Part shown: one piece after another, positions 1 to 10,497 of the stretch | Layout: the number at the start of each line of letters is the position of its first letter | Numbering within the stretch: position 1 is the stretch's first letter | Origin: Pseudoneobacillus rhizosphaerae | GTDB taxonomy: Bacteria > Bacillota > Bacilli > Bacillales > Cytobacillaceae | Reading direction: 5' to 3' | Length of the DNA stretch: 64,000 nucleotides | NCBI RefSeq assembly: GCF_917563885.1 | Contig: NZ_CAKJTG010000017.1 | Location: 1 to 64,000 of the forward strand | Notes under the pieces: generated by a model | Database searches by the model: none | Seen by the model: the letters and a program-made list of their open reading frames with translations, nothing else | What the model was told of the DNA's origin: nothing | Program-made: the position numbers and the translations under genes

Positions 1-108
1 AATATTAAGAATACTTATATAATAAGGATTTTTTCGACATATTCCGACTTTTCCGTGTTTCAAAAAAAATTTTTTCTATGCTAAAAAGTGATATAAAACT
101 TGATTTTT

Positions 109-138
109 TTCACAAAATAAGGTAATTTTAAGTATAAT
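109..138 (+). promoter_or_regulatory. Probable sigma-A promoter of the trpS leader
   Basis: A TATAAT hexamer lies at 133-138, with TTCACA at 109-114, 18 bases upstream. Transcription would start near 145, just before the T-box leader. The -10 is perfect and the -35 is weak. The first 100 bases of the window are AT-rich and I see no gene in them. Confidence 0.5.
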
Positions 139-149
139 ATTTAGTAAAA

Positions 150-418
150 AGCTATGAAAAAGAGTAGTACATTCAATTGTAGGTTTTTAGAGAGTTTGTG
201 GCTGGTGTAAACAAACATCCCATTGAATGGAATGGACTTTAGAGCTTCAAGCAGGAATGATCAATAGTATCATGTATGGCTTGGCGTCTTACCTTACGTT
301 ACCAAGGTACCTCATCTTTTTTTATATTGATGTAGGCTAAAGTGACTCATTTGGAGTAATTAGGGTGGCAACACGGACCATTCGTCCCTATTTATGGACG
401 AATGGTCTTTTTTGTTTT
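150..418 (+). promoter_or_regulatory. T-box leader (tRNA-Trp type) with terminator, upstream of trpS
   Basis: The conserved T-box core AGGGTGGCAACACGG starts at 361. It is followed by an inverted repeat (GGACCATTCGTCC ... GGACGAATGGTC) and a T-run at about 376-418, the intrinsic terminator. In the antiterminator bulge TGGC, the variable base is C, which pairs with a G discriminator base as in tRNA-Trp. In the upstream stem region the sequence GAATGGAATGGAC (about 224-237) offers a UGG Trp specifier codon. From knowledge of the family, uncharged tRNA-Trp stabilises the antiterminator and switches trpS on. The exact stem I boundaries are estimated. Confidence 0.92.
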
Positions 419-441
419 TATTGGGTAAATTAAAGAAATAG

Positions 442-1452
<1,011 letters not shown>

Positions 1453-1483
1453 TTAGAAAAGTGCAAGCGCCCGTTTAGTGGCA

Positions 1484-1520
1484 AAAAAACTAGTCGGAGT
1501 TCAACAGAACACCGACTAGT
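1484..1520 (-). terminator. Intrinsic terminator of yjbA (shared with trpS)
   Basis: The arms ACTAGTCGG (1490-1498) and CCGACTAGT (1512-1520) form a perfect 9-bp stem. On the minus strand it is followed by a run of seven T (complement of 1484-1490). The yjbA stop codon lies inside the stem. For trpS on the plus strand the T-run is weak. Just upstream (1460-1483) is AGTGCAAGCGCCCGTTTAGT, which looks like a remnant of a common Bacillus dispersed repeat. Confidence 0.85.
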
Positions 1521-2262
1521 TAACTTTTGGACCATGTTCCATTTCCCATAACTTCTCAAAAAATGGTTGTCCCTTAATTAGATTTTCACAAAAAATTGAA
1601 TGTTTTTGTGACCAGCCCAATTTTACTTCCTCATATAACTCATGCCAAATATGATCAAACTCTAGATTTTGCAAATATGAATACTTCACTGGATTCCACT
1701 CGGTATACCAATACCTAATTTCCGACGTATTCTTAGATGAATACAACTGATCCATCGCCATAAATAATAATTGTTTAAGTTGACGTTCTTTTCTTGTTAA
1801 CCCAGACATCAATTCTGGCTCAGGAGATAGAATATGGAAATCCTTTTTATGAAATTGCCCATTAAAAAGATATTTTCTTGGCGTATGATTCTCGACCATT
1901 TCATAAACAAGCTGTTCCTGTCTTGGAATTAATCTGCTTTTTCTAATCGGAATATTGTAACCAATAGTATCAACAGCTAGGATTCCAACACCATCGGTAA
2001 CGATAAAGCAATAATCTAATTGAACTCTTTCGTGGTTTTTTCGTAAAAATGCCTTTTGATAAATTTCATCAAGTAATTGTTGAGGTAGCTCTGATAAATC
2101 ATTCTCAATATAATGAAAAAGAACAGTCTCAACCTTGATTAATGGTACCTGGTCTAGTAATTCTACACCGTCATCTTTTCTCCACTCATGAAAATGGCAA
2201 ACATTATAGCCGTTTTCCTCACCTTCAAACCAATTTACCCAAACATCATGAAGATATAGCAT
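1516..2262 (-). CDS. yjbA: YjbA family protein (DUF3603)
   Basis: A 248-residue soluble protein of unknown function, recognised by sequence (it opens [14 protein letters not shown] and is rich in aromatic and acidic residues) and by position between app and trpS exactly as yjbA in B. subtilis. No signal peptide, membrane segment or catalytic motif is evident. The ATG at 2262 is preceded by GAGGGG at a normal spacing. It is separated from appC by about 225 bases containing the appC terminator, so it probably has its own promoter in 2263-2450. Confidence 0.85.
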   Translation of the reverse strand: MLYLHDVWVNWFEGEENGYNVCHFHEWRKDDGVELLDQVPLIKVETVLFHYIENDLSELPQQLLDEIYQKAFLRKNHERVQLDYCFIVTDGVGILAVDTIGYNIPIRKSRLIPRQEQLVYEMVENHTPRKYLFNGQFHKKDFHILSPEPELMSGLTRKERQLKQLLFMAMDQLYSSKNTSEIRYWYTEWNPVKYSYLQNLEFDHIWHELYEEVKLGWSQKHSIFCENLIKGQPFFEKLWEMEHGPKVN

Positions 2263-2453
2263 GGCATTAACCCCTCACTTCAAGGAACTGTTTGTCCATC
2301 AGTATGGGCAGACCTTAGTAAATTTATTCCTTTTTTGGAGAAAAGCTACCGATTCAATTAGAAAAAAATTGTTTATTTATTTATATAATAATCTGGAAAA
2401 TAGATAATTAACCAAATTTATATTAAAGTACTTTATCATCAGAAGAAAAGAAC

Positions 2454-2484
2454 AAAAAAAAGTCTACCATTTTGAGATGGTAGA
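2454..2484 (-). terminator. Intrinsic terminator of the app operon
   Basis: The stem TCTACCAT (2463-2470) / ATGGTAGA (2477-2484) is followed on the minus strand by a run of eight T. It lies immediately after the appC stop codon and closes the appDFABC transcript. Confidence 0.9.
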
Positions 2485-2487
2485 TTT

Positions 2488-3396
2488 TTATCTTCGTGAA
2501 CGTGGATTAAAGGCATCCTTTAAACCTTCACCTACAAAGTTAATAGAAAGAATTGTTAAAGTAATGATTAATGCTGGTGGAACCCAAATCCATGGTTTTC
2601 CTTGTAATACATCTGGTTCCCGTGCAAACGATAGCATATTGCCCCAGCTAGGTATTTCGGATGGGACACCGAACCCTAAATAACTTAAACCTGATTCAGC
2701 CACAATCATACTAGCAAATAATAAAGTTGATTGTACAATGATAGTTGATAGTACATTCGGAATTAAGTGTTTACCAATTACTTTTATTGGAGAACAGCCT
2801 ATCGATACGGCAGCCAAAATATATTCATTTTCTTTTTCAGCTAATATTTTACTTCGAACAATCCTAGCTACTCCGCCCCAGCTTAAAGCACTAATAACAA
2901 TAATTAATACCGCTAATCCATTTAATTTACCAAAAAAGATGGTTCCTAAAACGATAACAAAAACTAGGAATGGAAAGTTTAAGATAAAGTCTGTAAATCT
3001 CATCATCATATTGTCAATTTTTCCGCCGAAATAACCTGCGATTGAGCCAACAATTGTACCTAATACGACAACAAAGAATGTACATGAAATACCAACTAGT
3101 AAAGAAACTCTTCCACCATATAAAAGTCTAGTAAATACGTCTCTTCCGCTCTTATCCGTCCCTAACCAATGTTCGCTTGACGGTTTTAAGGACATTTCAC
3201 CAATATTTATTCGTGTAATGTCAATGGTCGTAACATAAGGTGCTAAAAATGATACAACAGCAACAATAATTAAATAGAATAAGCTTATCATCGCAAGCTT
3301 GTTTTTCACAAATTTTCTTCGTGCAATTGCCCATGGTGACATACTTTTCATCGGCTTAACTTGCACGGAGGTTTGGGGTGAAGTTGAAATTTGCAT
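2488..3396 (-). CDS. appC: Oligopeptide ABC transporter permease AppC
   Basis: Second inner-membrane permease of an Opp/App-type peptide importer. It has 302 residues with an N-terminal cytoplasmic stretch, a first membrane helix near residues 33-55 and five further helices. The binding-protein-dependent transport signature (EAA loop, around 'ILAAVSIGCSPIKVIGKHLIPN') contacts the ATPases. The start is an ATG behind AGGAGG at 7-base spacing. It is the last gene of the order D-F-A-B-C, which is that of the B. subtilis app operon and differs from opp (A-B-C-D-F). It pairs with AppB 12 bases upstream. Confidence 0.93.
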   Translation of the reverse strand: MQISTSPQTSVQVKPMKSMSPWAIARRKFVKNKLAMISLFYLIIVAVVSFLAPYVTTIDITRINIGEMSLKPSSEHWLGTDKSGRDVFTRLLYGGRVSLLVGISCTFFVVVLGTIVGSIAGYFGGKIDNMMMRFTDFILNFPFLVFVIVLGTIFFGKLNGLAVLIIVISALSWGGVARIVRSKILAEKENEYILAAVSIGCSPIKVIGKHLIPNVLSTIIVQSTLLFASMIVAESGLSYLGFGVPSEIPSWGNMLSFAREPDVLQGKPWIWVPPALIITLTILSINFVGEGLKDAFNPRSRR

Positions 3397-3407
3397 GGCC
3401 TTACCTC

Positions 3408-4376
3408 CTAATCCAATCTTATACGCGGATCAACAAATCCGTATAGAATGTCCGCTACAAGATTCCCAAACAAAGTTAGAAATGAAAACATCATCGTTAG
3501 AGCCATTAATACTGGATAGTCTTGTTGTGAAAGAGAGTTTAAGAATAATTGACCGATACCAGGATAAGTAAAAATTGTTTCTGTAATAATTGCACCACCT
3601 ACTATATTTACAATATCAAAGCCAAGAAATGTAATTAATGGAATGATGGAATTACGAAGAATATGTTTGTTGTAAATAGTAGATTCCGGTGTTCCTTTTG
3701 CTCTAGCTGTTCTTACAAAGTCTTTTCGACTATTTTCTATAATATCATTACGCAAAAATTGCGTATAACTTGCAGTGCTAAGTAATCCTAATACTACTGC
3801 TGGTAAAAACACATGGTGGAGTCTACTTAAATAGTATGCAAAAGTACCATCTTCGACTTGAATATCAACAGATCCATTTGATGGAAACCAACCTAAATTA
3901 AAAGAGAAGAAATAAATTGCAAAGACACCAGCTATAAATGAAGGTAATGCTAAACCGAGATAATTGGCCCCAGCAATAAGGTTATCGCCTATTGTATAAG
4001 GCTTTCTACCTGAATAGATACCCATAATCAAAGCTAATATATACGTTATCAGTAAAGATGTAGCTCCTAAGTAGATTGTATTTGGTAACTTTTCCAGAAT
4101 AATATCACTTGCTGGAATTTTGTACCTTGTTGATTTACCAAAATCCCCTTGAACAAACTTTGTTATCCAGTTGAAATATTGCTCATGAATCGGATCATTG
4201 TAACCCAGCTTTTCCCGCATTTCTTCAATATAAGCAGGGTCTGTGTTATTTGGATCGATCTCTCCACTAAGGGAATCCCCTGGCATTAACTTAGCCAGGG
4301 AAAACACTACAATGGAGATAAGGAAAAGCATAGGGATCATGCCAAGCAAACGGCGTAATGTGTATTTAAGCATCAT
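3408..4376 (-). CDS. appB: Oligopeptide ABC transporter permease AppB
   Basis: First permease of the App importer, 322 residues. It starts with the typical 'LKYTLRRLLGMIPMLF' membrane helix of the OppB/DppB family, followed by a large extracytoplasmic loop (about 30-95) and five more helices. An EAA loop is visible around 'RTARAKGTPESTIYNKHILRN' (about 215-235). Two ATG codons stand in tandem after GGAG, and either could start translation. It lies between appA and appC in one operon. Confidence 0.94.
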   Translation of the reverse strand: MMLKYTLRRLLGMIPMLFLISIVVFSLAKLMPGDSLSGEIDPNNTDPAYIEEMREKLGYNDPIHEQYFNWITKFVQGDFGKSTRYKIPASDIILEKLPNTIYLGATSLLITYILALIMGIYSGRKPYTIGDNLIAGANYLGLALPSFIAGVFAIYFFSFNLGWFPSNGSVDIQVEDGTFAYYLSRLHHVFLPAVVLGLLSTASYTQFLRNDIIENSRKDFVRTARAKGTPESTIYNKHILRNSIIPLITFLGFDIVNIVGGAIITETIFTYPGIGQLFLNSLSQQDYPVLMALTMMFSFLTLFGNLVADILYGFVDPRIRLD

Positions 4377-4404
4377 GCAATCTCCTTATCAAAAAGAATC
4401 TTTA

Positions 4405-6120
4405 CTACTCTTGAATCCACCATTCGTGTGGATCATTTGGGCCTGATACGTCAAAAGTAACACCTTTAACGCGTTTGCTAACAGCCATAACTTCTTCAAG
4501 TTCTAAAATTGGTAATGCTGGTACTTCTTCGTTAAAGATAGCTTGCCATTGCGCATATAAATCTTTACGCTTATCTGTATCTGTACCAACAACACTTAAA
4601 TCAACTGCATCTTCAAGTAGTTGTTGACCTTCTTCACTTACCCAACGAGGGTAGTTCCAAACTGTGTCAATACCCCAAGTTGGTAGTGGATCTGGATCTG
4701 CACCAGTTCCCCATCCGCCGTAGAATACTTCTAGAGCTGGGTCATCTTTTTCAATTTGATCATAATATAAGTTTACATCTGTCATTTGAAGTGTTGATTT
4801 TAAACCAACTTCTTCCCAATATTGTGTGAACGCTTTTGCACGAGCTTCAAAAGTTGGGTTCCCAGTATCATAGTGAGAGAATTTAACAACAAATTCTTTT
4901 CCTGCTGGATCTTCACGGAATCCGTCTCCATCAACGTCAACGTATCCTGCTTCATCAAGTAAAGATTTTGCTTTTTCTGGGTCATAAGTATATTGATTAG
5001 GCATATCTTCGTTTGGTGCTGCAATCCAGTGAGATGTTGGAACTGGACGGTTAAGTGGTTTAGCTAAACCGCTGAAGAATGCTTCTCCCCAAGCTTGACG
5101 ATCGATTGCATAAAGCATAGCCTGACGAAGTTTTTTGTCAGAGTATTTAGGCTTATCCATTACATTTTTAGAACCATCATATTTACCAAGCTTAAATCCA
5201 ACATAGTAGTATGATAATCCTGGATATCTTTCTACAACTACATTATCAAGAGCTTCTACTTCTGGTAAAATTGTTGGGTGGAAAGGAGTCATATCAAGAG
5301 ATCCATTTTTAAGTTCCCCTGTAGTTAACTCACTCGCAATTACTTTTACGATAATTTTCTCAATGTGTGGTTTACCTTTCCAGTAATCTTCGTTACGTAC
5401 TAACTCAACAGATTCACCTGGAATGATTTTGTTTACTTTATATGGTCCAGTACCAACTGGATTTGTACGAACTTGTGGAGATTCAGCCATTACTTTTGGA
5501 TCAATTCCAGCAAATTCTTTTTGAGATAATGGGTATGACCATAGGTTTTCTAAGTTATTTACACGAGCTTTGTCAAATTTAACTTTAAGAGTATAGTCAT
5601 CTACTACTTCTAAACCTGAGATTTTGTCAGCTTTGCCTTCGTTGAAAGCTACAGCACCCTCAATTGTGTTAACATTAGACCAACGTTGGTGTTCTCCACC
5701 AATTGTAGCGATTGTTTCAAGAGCGAATACCCAGTCATTAACTGTAAGCTCTTCACCATTGTGCCATTTTACACCTTTTTCAAATGTAAAAGTAAAGTTT
5801 TGGTTGTCATCAGTTGTCCAGCTTGCAATATTTGGTTCTGCTTTAAGATTTTCATCATAAGAGATTAAACCATCATCAAAGAATGCAATAATATCATCAT
5901 CACCATCTGCATCATAGAAGTTCCAGTTTAATAGCCCTTTAAATTCAGAGCTTAGTGCATATGTTAAAGTTCCACCATCTACAGGACCTGTTTCCTCTAC
6001 TGGTGTTTCGTCATCTTTTTCGTCATCTTTTGAATTAGCTTTTTCGTTTCCACTACATGCAGCTAAAAATGCGGAAAGAACTAGCATTAAGGCCAAAAGC
6101 CATGCATATGATTTCTTCAT
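4405..6120 (-). CDS. appA: Oligopeptide-binding lipoprotein AppA
   Basis: Extracellular solute-binding protein family 5, the peptide receptor of the App importer, 571 residues. The start MKKSYAW is chosen because AGGGGG precedes it; a longer reading frame exists but has no ribosome site and would approach appF. A lipoprotein signal peptide ends in L-A-A-C with the lipid-bearing Cys at residue 22, followed by a Ser/Lys/Asp/Glu-rich linker and the large ligand-binding fold. The gene is intact; as I recall, the B. subtilis 168 copy is frameshifted, so this system may be functional here. Oligopeptides are the expected substrate, but the exact length preference cannot be read from sequence. Confidence 0.93.
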   Translation of the reverse strand: MKKSYAWLLALMLVLSAFLAACSGNEKANSKDDEKDDETPVEETGPVDGGTLTYALSSEFKGLLNWNFYDADGDDDIIAFFDDGLISYDENLKAEPNIASWTTDDNQNFTFTFEKGVKWHNGEELTVNDWVFALETIATIGGEHQRWSNVNTIEGAVAFNEGKADKISGLEVVDDYTLKVKFDKARVNNLENLWSYPLSQKEFAGIDPKVMAESPQVRTNPVGTGPYKVNKIIPGESVELVRNEDYWKGKPHIEKIIVKVIASELTTGELKNGSLDMTPFHPTILPEVEALDNVVVERYPGLSYYYVGFKLGKYDGSKNVMDKPKYSDKKLRQAMLYAIDRQAWGEAFFSGLAKPLNRPVPTSHWIAAPNEDMPNQYTYDPEKAKSLLDEAGYVDVDGDGFREDPAGKEFVVKFSHYDTGNPTFEARAKAFTQYWEEVGLKSTLQMTDVNLYYDQIEKDDPALEVFYGGWGTGADPDPLPTWGIDTVWNYPRWVSEEGQQLLEDAVDLSVVGTDTDKRKDLYAQWQAIFNEEVPALPILELEEVMAVSKRVKGVTFDVSGPNDPHEWWIQE

Positions 6121-6157
6121 TTTTTTTCCCCCTATAATTTTAAATTTTCTATTGCAC

Positions 6158-7171
6158 CTAATAAAGGTGGCATGCAACCTGATGTCCTGGCTTCACCTCC
6201 TTTAAAATAGGCTTTGTTTTAGAACACTCATCCATTGCTACAGCGCAACGTGGATGAAATGGACAACCTGTTGGTGGATTAAGTGGACTTGGAACGTCCC
6301 CTTTCAGAACAATTCGATTTGCCTTTCTTCTTGGATCTGGCATCGGTATAGCAGACACTAGAGCTTTAGTATATGGATGTAATGGTTCATCATAAAGGCT
6401 TTTACGTCCGCTAATTTCAACCATACTACCTAAGTACATTACTCCAATGCGATCACTCATATGCTTAACAACACTTAGGTCGTGAGCGATAAATAGAAAA
6501 GTTAAATCAAATTCCTTTTGTAATTCTTTTAATAGATTAAGCACTTGAGATTGAACGGAAACATCTAGTGCAGACACAGGCTCATCAGCAATAATTAACT
6601 TTGGTCGAAGGGCTAATGCTCTAGCAATCCCGATCCTTTGTCTTTGACCACCTGAAAATTCATGAGCGTATTTATAATAAGCATCCTCTGGAAGTCCTAC
6701 TTTTTGTAGTAAATCCATTACTTCAGTCTTCAACTCTTTCTTGCCAATACTTTTAAAATTCTTAATCGGCTCTGCAACGATATCTCCAACCATTTGGATT
6801 GGATTAAGTGAAGCGTAGGGATCCTGAAAAACCATTTGAATATCTTGTCTAATTGCCTGTAGGCTTTTTCCACTTAACTTCGAGATATCTTTACCCTCAA
6901 ATAAAATTTCACCTGCTGTAGCCTTTAATAATCGGATAATCGTTCTACCTGTAGTTGATTTACCACAGCCTGATTCCCCTACTAATCCGAGTGTTTCACC
7001 CTTCTTAATCGAAAATGAAATGTCATCTACTGCTTTAACATTACCAATTGTCCTTTGAAAGAAACCGCCTTTAACAGGATAATAGGTTTTAAGATTTTTA
7101 ATTTCTAAAAGAGTCTCTTTTTCATTTTTTTCCAGATTAAATGACTCGTTCTTTAAATCCATCGTACTCAT
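6158..7171 (-). CDS. appF: Oligopeptide ABC transporter ATPase AppF
   Basis: ATP-binding subunit, 337 residues. It has Walker A 'GESGCGKST', the Q-loop, the ABC signature 'SGGQRQRIGIARAL', Walker B 'LIIADEPVSALD' and the H-loop. The C-terminal oligopeptide/dipeptide extension with its Cys cluster (C-P-F-H-P-R-C ... C) is present, as is normal for OppF/DppF. It powers peptide uptake with AppD. The gene starts two bases after appD ends, so the two are translationally coupled. Confidence 0.93.
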   Translation of the reverse strand: MSTMDLKNESFNLEKNEKETLLEIKNLKTYYPVKGGFFQRTIGNVKAVDDISFSIKKGETLGLVGESGCGKSTTGRTIIRLLKATAGEILFEGKDISKLSGKSLQAIRQDIQMVFQDPYASLNPIQMVGDIVAEPIKNFKSIGKKELKTEVMDLLQKVGLPEDAYYKYAHEFSGGQRQRIGIARALALRPKLIIADEPVSALDVSVQSQVLNLLKELQKEFDLTFLFIAHDLSVVKHMSDRIGVMYLGSMVEISGRKSLYDEPLHPYTKALVSAIPMPDPRRKANRIVLKGDVPSPLNPPTGCPFHPRCAVAMDECSKTKPILKEVKPGHQVACHLY

Positions 7172-7173
7172 TT

Positions 7174-8190
7174 TTACTTCACCCCTTCTAGTGCTCTACT
7201 TGTCTCATACAAGAAGCAGGCGACTTCATGACCTTGTTCATTTTCAGCTAACTTTGGTGTGGATACCATACATTCAGGCATCACCGATGGGCAACGTTCA
7301 GCAAATCTACATCCTGCTGTCGGCATATTCTTTAATGAAGGAACTATACCTTTAATAGAACTTAGTTCTTCAACATCTTCATCCATTTTAGGTATAGCGC
7401 CCATTAACAATTTTGTATATGGATGCTTAGGATTATGAAATAAAGTATCTACATCTGTTTTTTCTGCAATGCGACCAGCATACATAACAATGACCTCATC
7501 ACACATTTCAGCTACAACACCTAAATCATGTGTAATTAAAATAATTGACATATCATTTACTTGCTGTATTTCTTTTAAAAGTTCTAAAATTTGAGCTTGC
7601 ACGGTAACATCAAGTGCTGTTGTTGGCTCATCCGCAATAAGTAACTTAGGTTGGCAAGCGATTGCAATGGCAATCATAACCCTTTGCCTCATCCCACCTG
7701 ATAACTGATGAGGATATTCATCGATGATTTTTTCCGGTCTAGAAATTCCCACACTCTTCAAAAGAGCAATACTCTTTAACTTAGCATCTTGTTTTGATAT
7801 TTTTTGATGATTAAAAAGAACCTCTTGAAGCTGAAAACCAATTGTAAATAATGGATTCAACGATGTCATTGGTTCTTGGAAAATCATTGAAATATCTTTT
7901 CCTCGAACTCTATTAATCTCTTTATCTGATAATTTCTCTAAATGAATCCCGTCAAATAGGATTTCACCAGAACGAATTTCTCCAATTCCTTTTGGTAAAA
8001 GCTTCATGATGGAGAGTGACATAACGGACTTTCCACAACCTGACTCACCTACAATCCCGACAATTTGTCGAGGTTTGACCGTGAAGGAAACATTATCGAC
8101 CGCGTTGTAGTAAGTACCATCAATGTCAAAGGCGGTTTCTAAATTCTTCACTTCAAGTAAAGGTGCGTCTTTATGTAATTTTCCACTCAT
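7174..8190 (-). CDS. appD: Oligopeptide ABC transporter ATPase AppD
   Basis: First gene of the appDFABC operon, 338 residues. It has Walker A 'GESGCGKSV', signature '[15 protein letters not shown]', Walker B '[12 protein letters not shown]', and the OppD-type C-terminal extension with conserved cysteines (C-R-F-A-E-R-C-P ... C). The ATG is behind GAGGTG. It forms the ATPase heterodimer with AppF. The 150-base gap upstream to the yjaZ terminator should hold the promoter, but I see no convincing hexamer pair. Confidence 0.93.
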   Translation of the reverse strand: MSGKLHKDAPLLEVKNLETAFDIDGTYYNAVDNVSFTVKPRQIVGIVGESGCGKSVMSLSIMKLLPKGIGEIRSGEILFDGIHLEKLSDKEINRVRGKDISMIFQEPMTSLNPLFTIGFQLQEVLFNHQKISKQDAKLKSIALLKSVGISRPEKIIDEYPHQLSGGMRQRVMIAIAIACQPKLLIADEPTTALDVTVQAQILELLKEIQQVNDMSIILITHDLGVVAEMCDEVIVMYAGRIAEKTDVDTLFHNPKHPYTKLLMGAIPKMDEDVEELSSIKGIVPSLKNMPTAGCRFAERCPSVMPECMVSTPKLAENEQGHEVACFLYETSRALEGVK

Positions 8191-8315
8191 AAGGACACCT
8201 CGTGTTTTTTGAATTATTCTGATATTTTGTTTTATCTGAATTAAATATTATTACAGATTTGTTACATTTGCAATACTTTTTTTAACATTTCGACAGTAAA
8301 AGTTTAGACATGCAC

Positions 8316-8340
8316 GAAAAAAGCCTGATAAATCAGGCTT
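8316..8340 (-). terminator. Intrinsic terminator of yjaZ
   Basis: AAGCCTGAT/ATCAGGCTT hairpin at 8321-8340 followed on the minus strand by a T-run (complement of the A-run at 8317-8322). It sits directly after the yjaZ stop codon. Confidence 0.88.
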
Positions 8341-8341
8341 C

Positions 8342-8986
8342 TTAGTTATCGAAATTCGTAAAGTTTTCTGAATCTAATGTAAATGACTCTTTTGTAGTAT
8401 AAGAATTTTTCAGTCTGAAACTTCTTACGATATGATATCCACATGTATAACCAAGCATATTTGGTAATAAACCTCTCCCAAATAATAGCTGATCATGCTT
8501 ACGAGTACCTTTTTTTAGAGTTAAGTTATTTTGTAGAAACTTTTCCATATAAAAATTAAAATTTTCCTCCGATAACATTTTGCTCCATTCTGCGAGGTAC
8601 TTACTCCCTAATATTTCATGAACTGCATCTTCAGCTAAGCCCTCCATGATAAGTGAATCCAATAGAGTATACTCATTTATTGATTTTTTTAGACCATTTA
8701 ATCTACAAATATGGTGATATTCATGAATAAATAGGGCTTCAATTTCTAACTCATCCCCTATATCAGATAAAAAGAGAAATAGTTTATCTGGAAAAGATAA
8801 GCCTGATTTTGTCTGTGGTGATTGAAATATCCCACCACTGCTTCCGATAGGAAAGATATAAATAGGAATATCTGGACCATTCCATTTTTTCTTGTATTTT
8901 TGAAATAGCCTTTTTACCTTATCCCATATTTGACTTTTCTCAAGATCTACAAATAATTTCTCTATTTTTGCATTTGGACGGTACAT
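8342..8986 (-). CDS. yjaZ: YjaZ family predicted Zn-dependent protease (DUF2268), N-terminus out of frame
   Basis: The open frame from the first in-frame ATG gives 214 residues. It carries HEYHH at residues 88-92, an HExxH zinc motif, and a downstream glutamate region (EGLAEDAVHE), both expected of DUF2268 metalloprotease-like proteins. It sits between app and fabF as in B. subtilis. This ATG has no ribosome site, and the same frame stays open upstream for about 45 more codons with sensible protein sequence (see 8987-9120), so the intact gene is about 259 residues. Either the gene is damaged by a one-base deletion, or the deletion is a sequence error. The substrate is unknown. Confidence 0.8.
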   Translation of the reverse strand: MYRPNAKIEKLFVDLEKSQIWDKVKRLFQKYKKKWNGPDIPIYIFPIGSSGGIFQSPQTKSGLSFPDKLFLFLSDIGDELEIEALFIHEYHHICRLNGLKKSINEYTLLDSLIMEGLAEDAVHEILGSKYLAEWSKMLSEENFNFYMEKFLQNNLTLKKGTRKHDQLLFGRGLLPNMLGYTCGYHIVRSFRLKNSYTTKESFTLDSENFTNFDN

Positions 8987-9120
8987 TCCAAATTGAGTTA
9001 AATACTCGTAAAGCTTTTCTGGACTCTCTTTTCTTTCAATATTACTTATCTTTTCACATATTTTTATAGGTTCATTTATTAATTCTTTAAGCCAACTTGC
9101 TGTGTCCTCTACCCCATCAT
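8987..9120 (-). other. Frameshifted 5' part of yjaZ
   Basis: An ATG-ATG pair at 9115-9120 follows a strong AGGGAG site, but that frame stops after three codons (ATG ATG GGG TAG). One extra G in the run of four G (complement of 9112-9115) would join it to the open frame that encodes D-T-A-S-W-L-K-E-L-I-N-E-P-I-K-I-C and runs on into the main yjaZ frame. In-frame ATG, GTG and TTG codons are absent from this part. This points to a one-base homopolymer deletion, either a real mutation, phase variation, or a sequencing error. Confidence 0.65.
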
Positions 9121-9203
9121 GGTCACTCCCTTTTTATCAGGTGCATATTTATAGTATGTAGATATATATAAAGGTTCCTTTGAAAATAGTCTTGTAAAAT
9201 CGA

Positions 9204-9233
9204 AAAAACGAGGGGAAAATCCCCTCGTTTTTG
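9204..9233 (-). terminator. Terminator of the fabHF operon
   Basis: AACGAGGGG/CCCCTCGTT perfect hairpin with flanking A- and T-runs, placed directly after the fabF stop. On the minus strand it ends in six T. The gap 9121-9203 between it and the yjaZ start must hold the yjaZ promoter. Confidence 0.92.
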
Positions 9234-10472
9234 TCACCCATTAAATTTCTTAAAAGCAATTGTAGCGTTGTGTCCGCCAAAGCCAAGTGAGTTACTAATC
9301 GCCGCTTTGATTTCTCTTTGACGAGCTTCATTTGGAACATAGTCTAGATCACATTCAGGATCTGGTGTTTCTAGATTAATCGTTGGGGGTAATATATTTT
9401 CATTCATTGCCAATACTGTAAAGATGGCTTCTACCCCACCAGCCGCTCCTAATAAATGACCAGTCATGGATTTCGTAGAGCTAACTGCTAACTTGTACGC
9501 ATGTTCACCAAACACGGTTTTGATGGCATAAGTTTCATATTTATCATTATACTCCGTGCTCGTTCCATGTGCATTAATGTAATCAATATCTTCAGGCTTT
9601 AAATCCCCATCATCTAATGCCATTTTCATTGCTCTTGCTCCACCTTCACCTTCTGGGGCAGGAGCTGTAATATGATATGCGTCACCTGTTGCTCCATAGC
9701 CAACAATTTCAGCATATATTTTCGCGCCACGTGCTAAAGCATGTTCTAATTCTTCTAAAACCACAATTCCTGCACCTTCACCCATTACGAAACCATCACG
9801 ATTCTTATCGAATGGACGACTTGCTTTACTAGGGTCTTGATTAGTTGATAATGCAGTGTTAGCACAGAATCCCGCAACTGACATTCTTGTGATTGGGGCT
9901 TCCGCACCTCCAGTAACCATCACATCTGCATCACCGCGTTGAATAACTTTAAATGCATCTCCGATGGAATTTGTTCCTGTCGCACACGCTGTAACCGTAC
10001 AAGAATTAAAGCCTCTTGCACCAAGCGTAATCGATACCTGACCCGCAGCCATATCAGGGATCATCATTGGGACAAAAAATGGACTAACACGACGGTATCC
10101 TCGATTTAGGAATGTCTCAAACTGATTTTCAAATGTTTCCATTCCACCAATACCAGACCCAATCCAAACACCGACACGAGGTGCGTTTTCTTCATTAATG
10201 GTTAAATCTGCATCCTTCACTGCCATTAGTGAGGCTGCTACTGCATAATGGGTGAAACGATCCATTTTTCTAGCATCTTTTTTATCGATAAATTCTTCAA
10301 CATTAAAATCCGTTATCTCTGCAGCAACCTTCGCTGGATATTCATCAGCATTAACTCTAGTCAAAGGCTTAACACCTGATACGCCATTCTTAATATTACT
10401 CCAAGTTGTTTCTACATTGCTACCAAGTGGTGTAACTGCACCGACACCCGTTACCACTACGCGACGTTTCAT
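9234..10472 (-). CDS. fabF: Beta-ketoacyl-ACP synthase II
   Basis: Elongating condensing enzyme of type II fatty-acid synthesis: it joins malonyl-ACP to acyl-ACP with loss of CO2. Length 412 residues, normal for FabF. The catalytic triad is Cys163 (in T-A-C-A-T-G-T), His302 (N-A-H-G-T-S-T) and His339 (T-G-H-L-L-G-A-A-G). It lies 25 bases downstream of fabH in one operon, which should share the FapR-type control found upstream of fabH. It is soluble and cytoplasmic. Confidence 0.97.
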   Translation of the reverse strand: MKRRVVVTGVGAVTPLGSNVETTWSNIKNGVSGVKPLTRVNADEYPAKVAAEITDFNVEEFIDKKDARKMDRFTHYAVAASLMAVKDADLTINEENAPRVGVWIGSGIGGMETFENQFETFLNRGYRRVSPFFVPMMIPDMAAGQVSITLGARGFNSCTVTACATGTNSIGDAFKVIQRGDADVMVTGGAEAPITRMSVAGFCANTALSTNQDPSKASRPFDKNRDGFVMGEGAGIVVLEELEHALARGAKIYAEIVGYGATGDAYHITAPAPEGEGGARAMKMALDDGDLKPEDIDYINAHGTSTEYNDKYETYAIKTVFGEHAYKLAVSSTKSMTGHLLGAAGGVEAIFTVLAMNENILPPTINLETPDPECDLDYVPNEARQREIKAAISNSLGFGGHNATIAFKKFNG

Positions 10473-10497
10473 GTACGTTCACTCCTAATTAAAATGT

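Noticed and set aside
2477-2683. Open frame on the plus strand inside appC
   Set aside because: Antisense shadow of a confident gene with no ribosome site.
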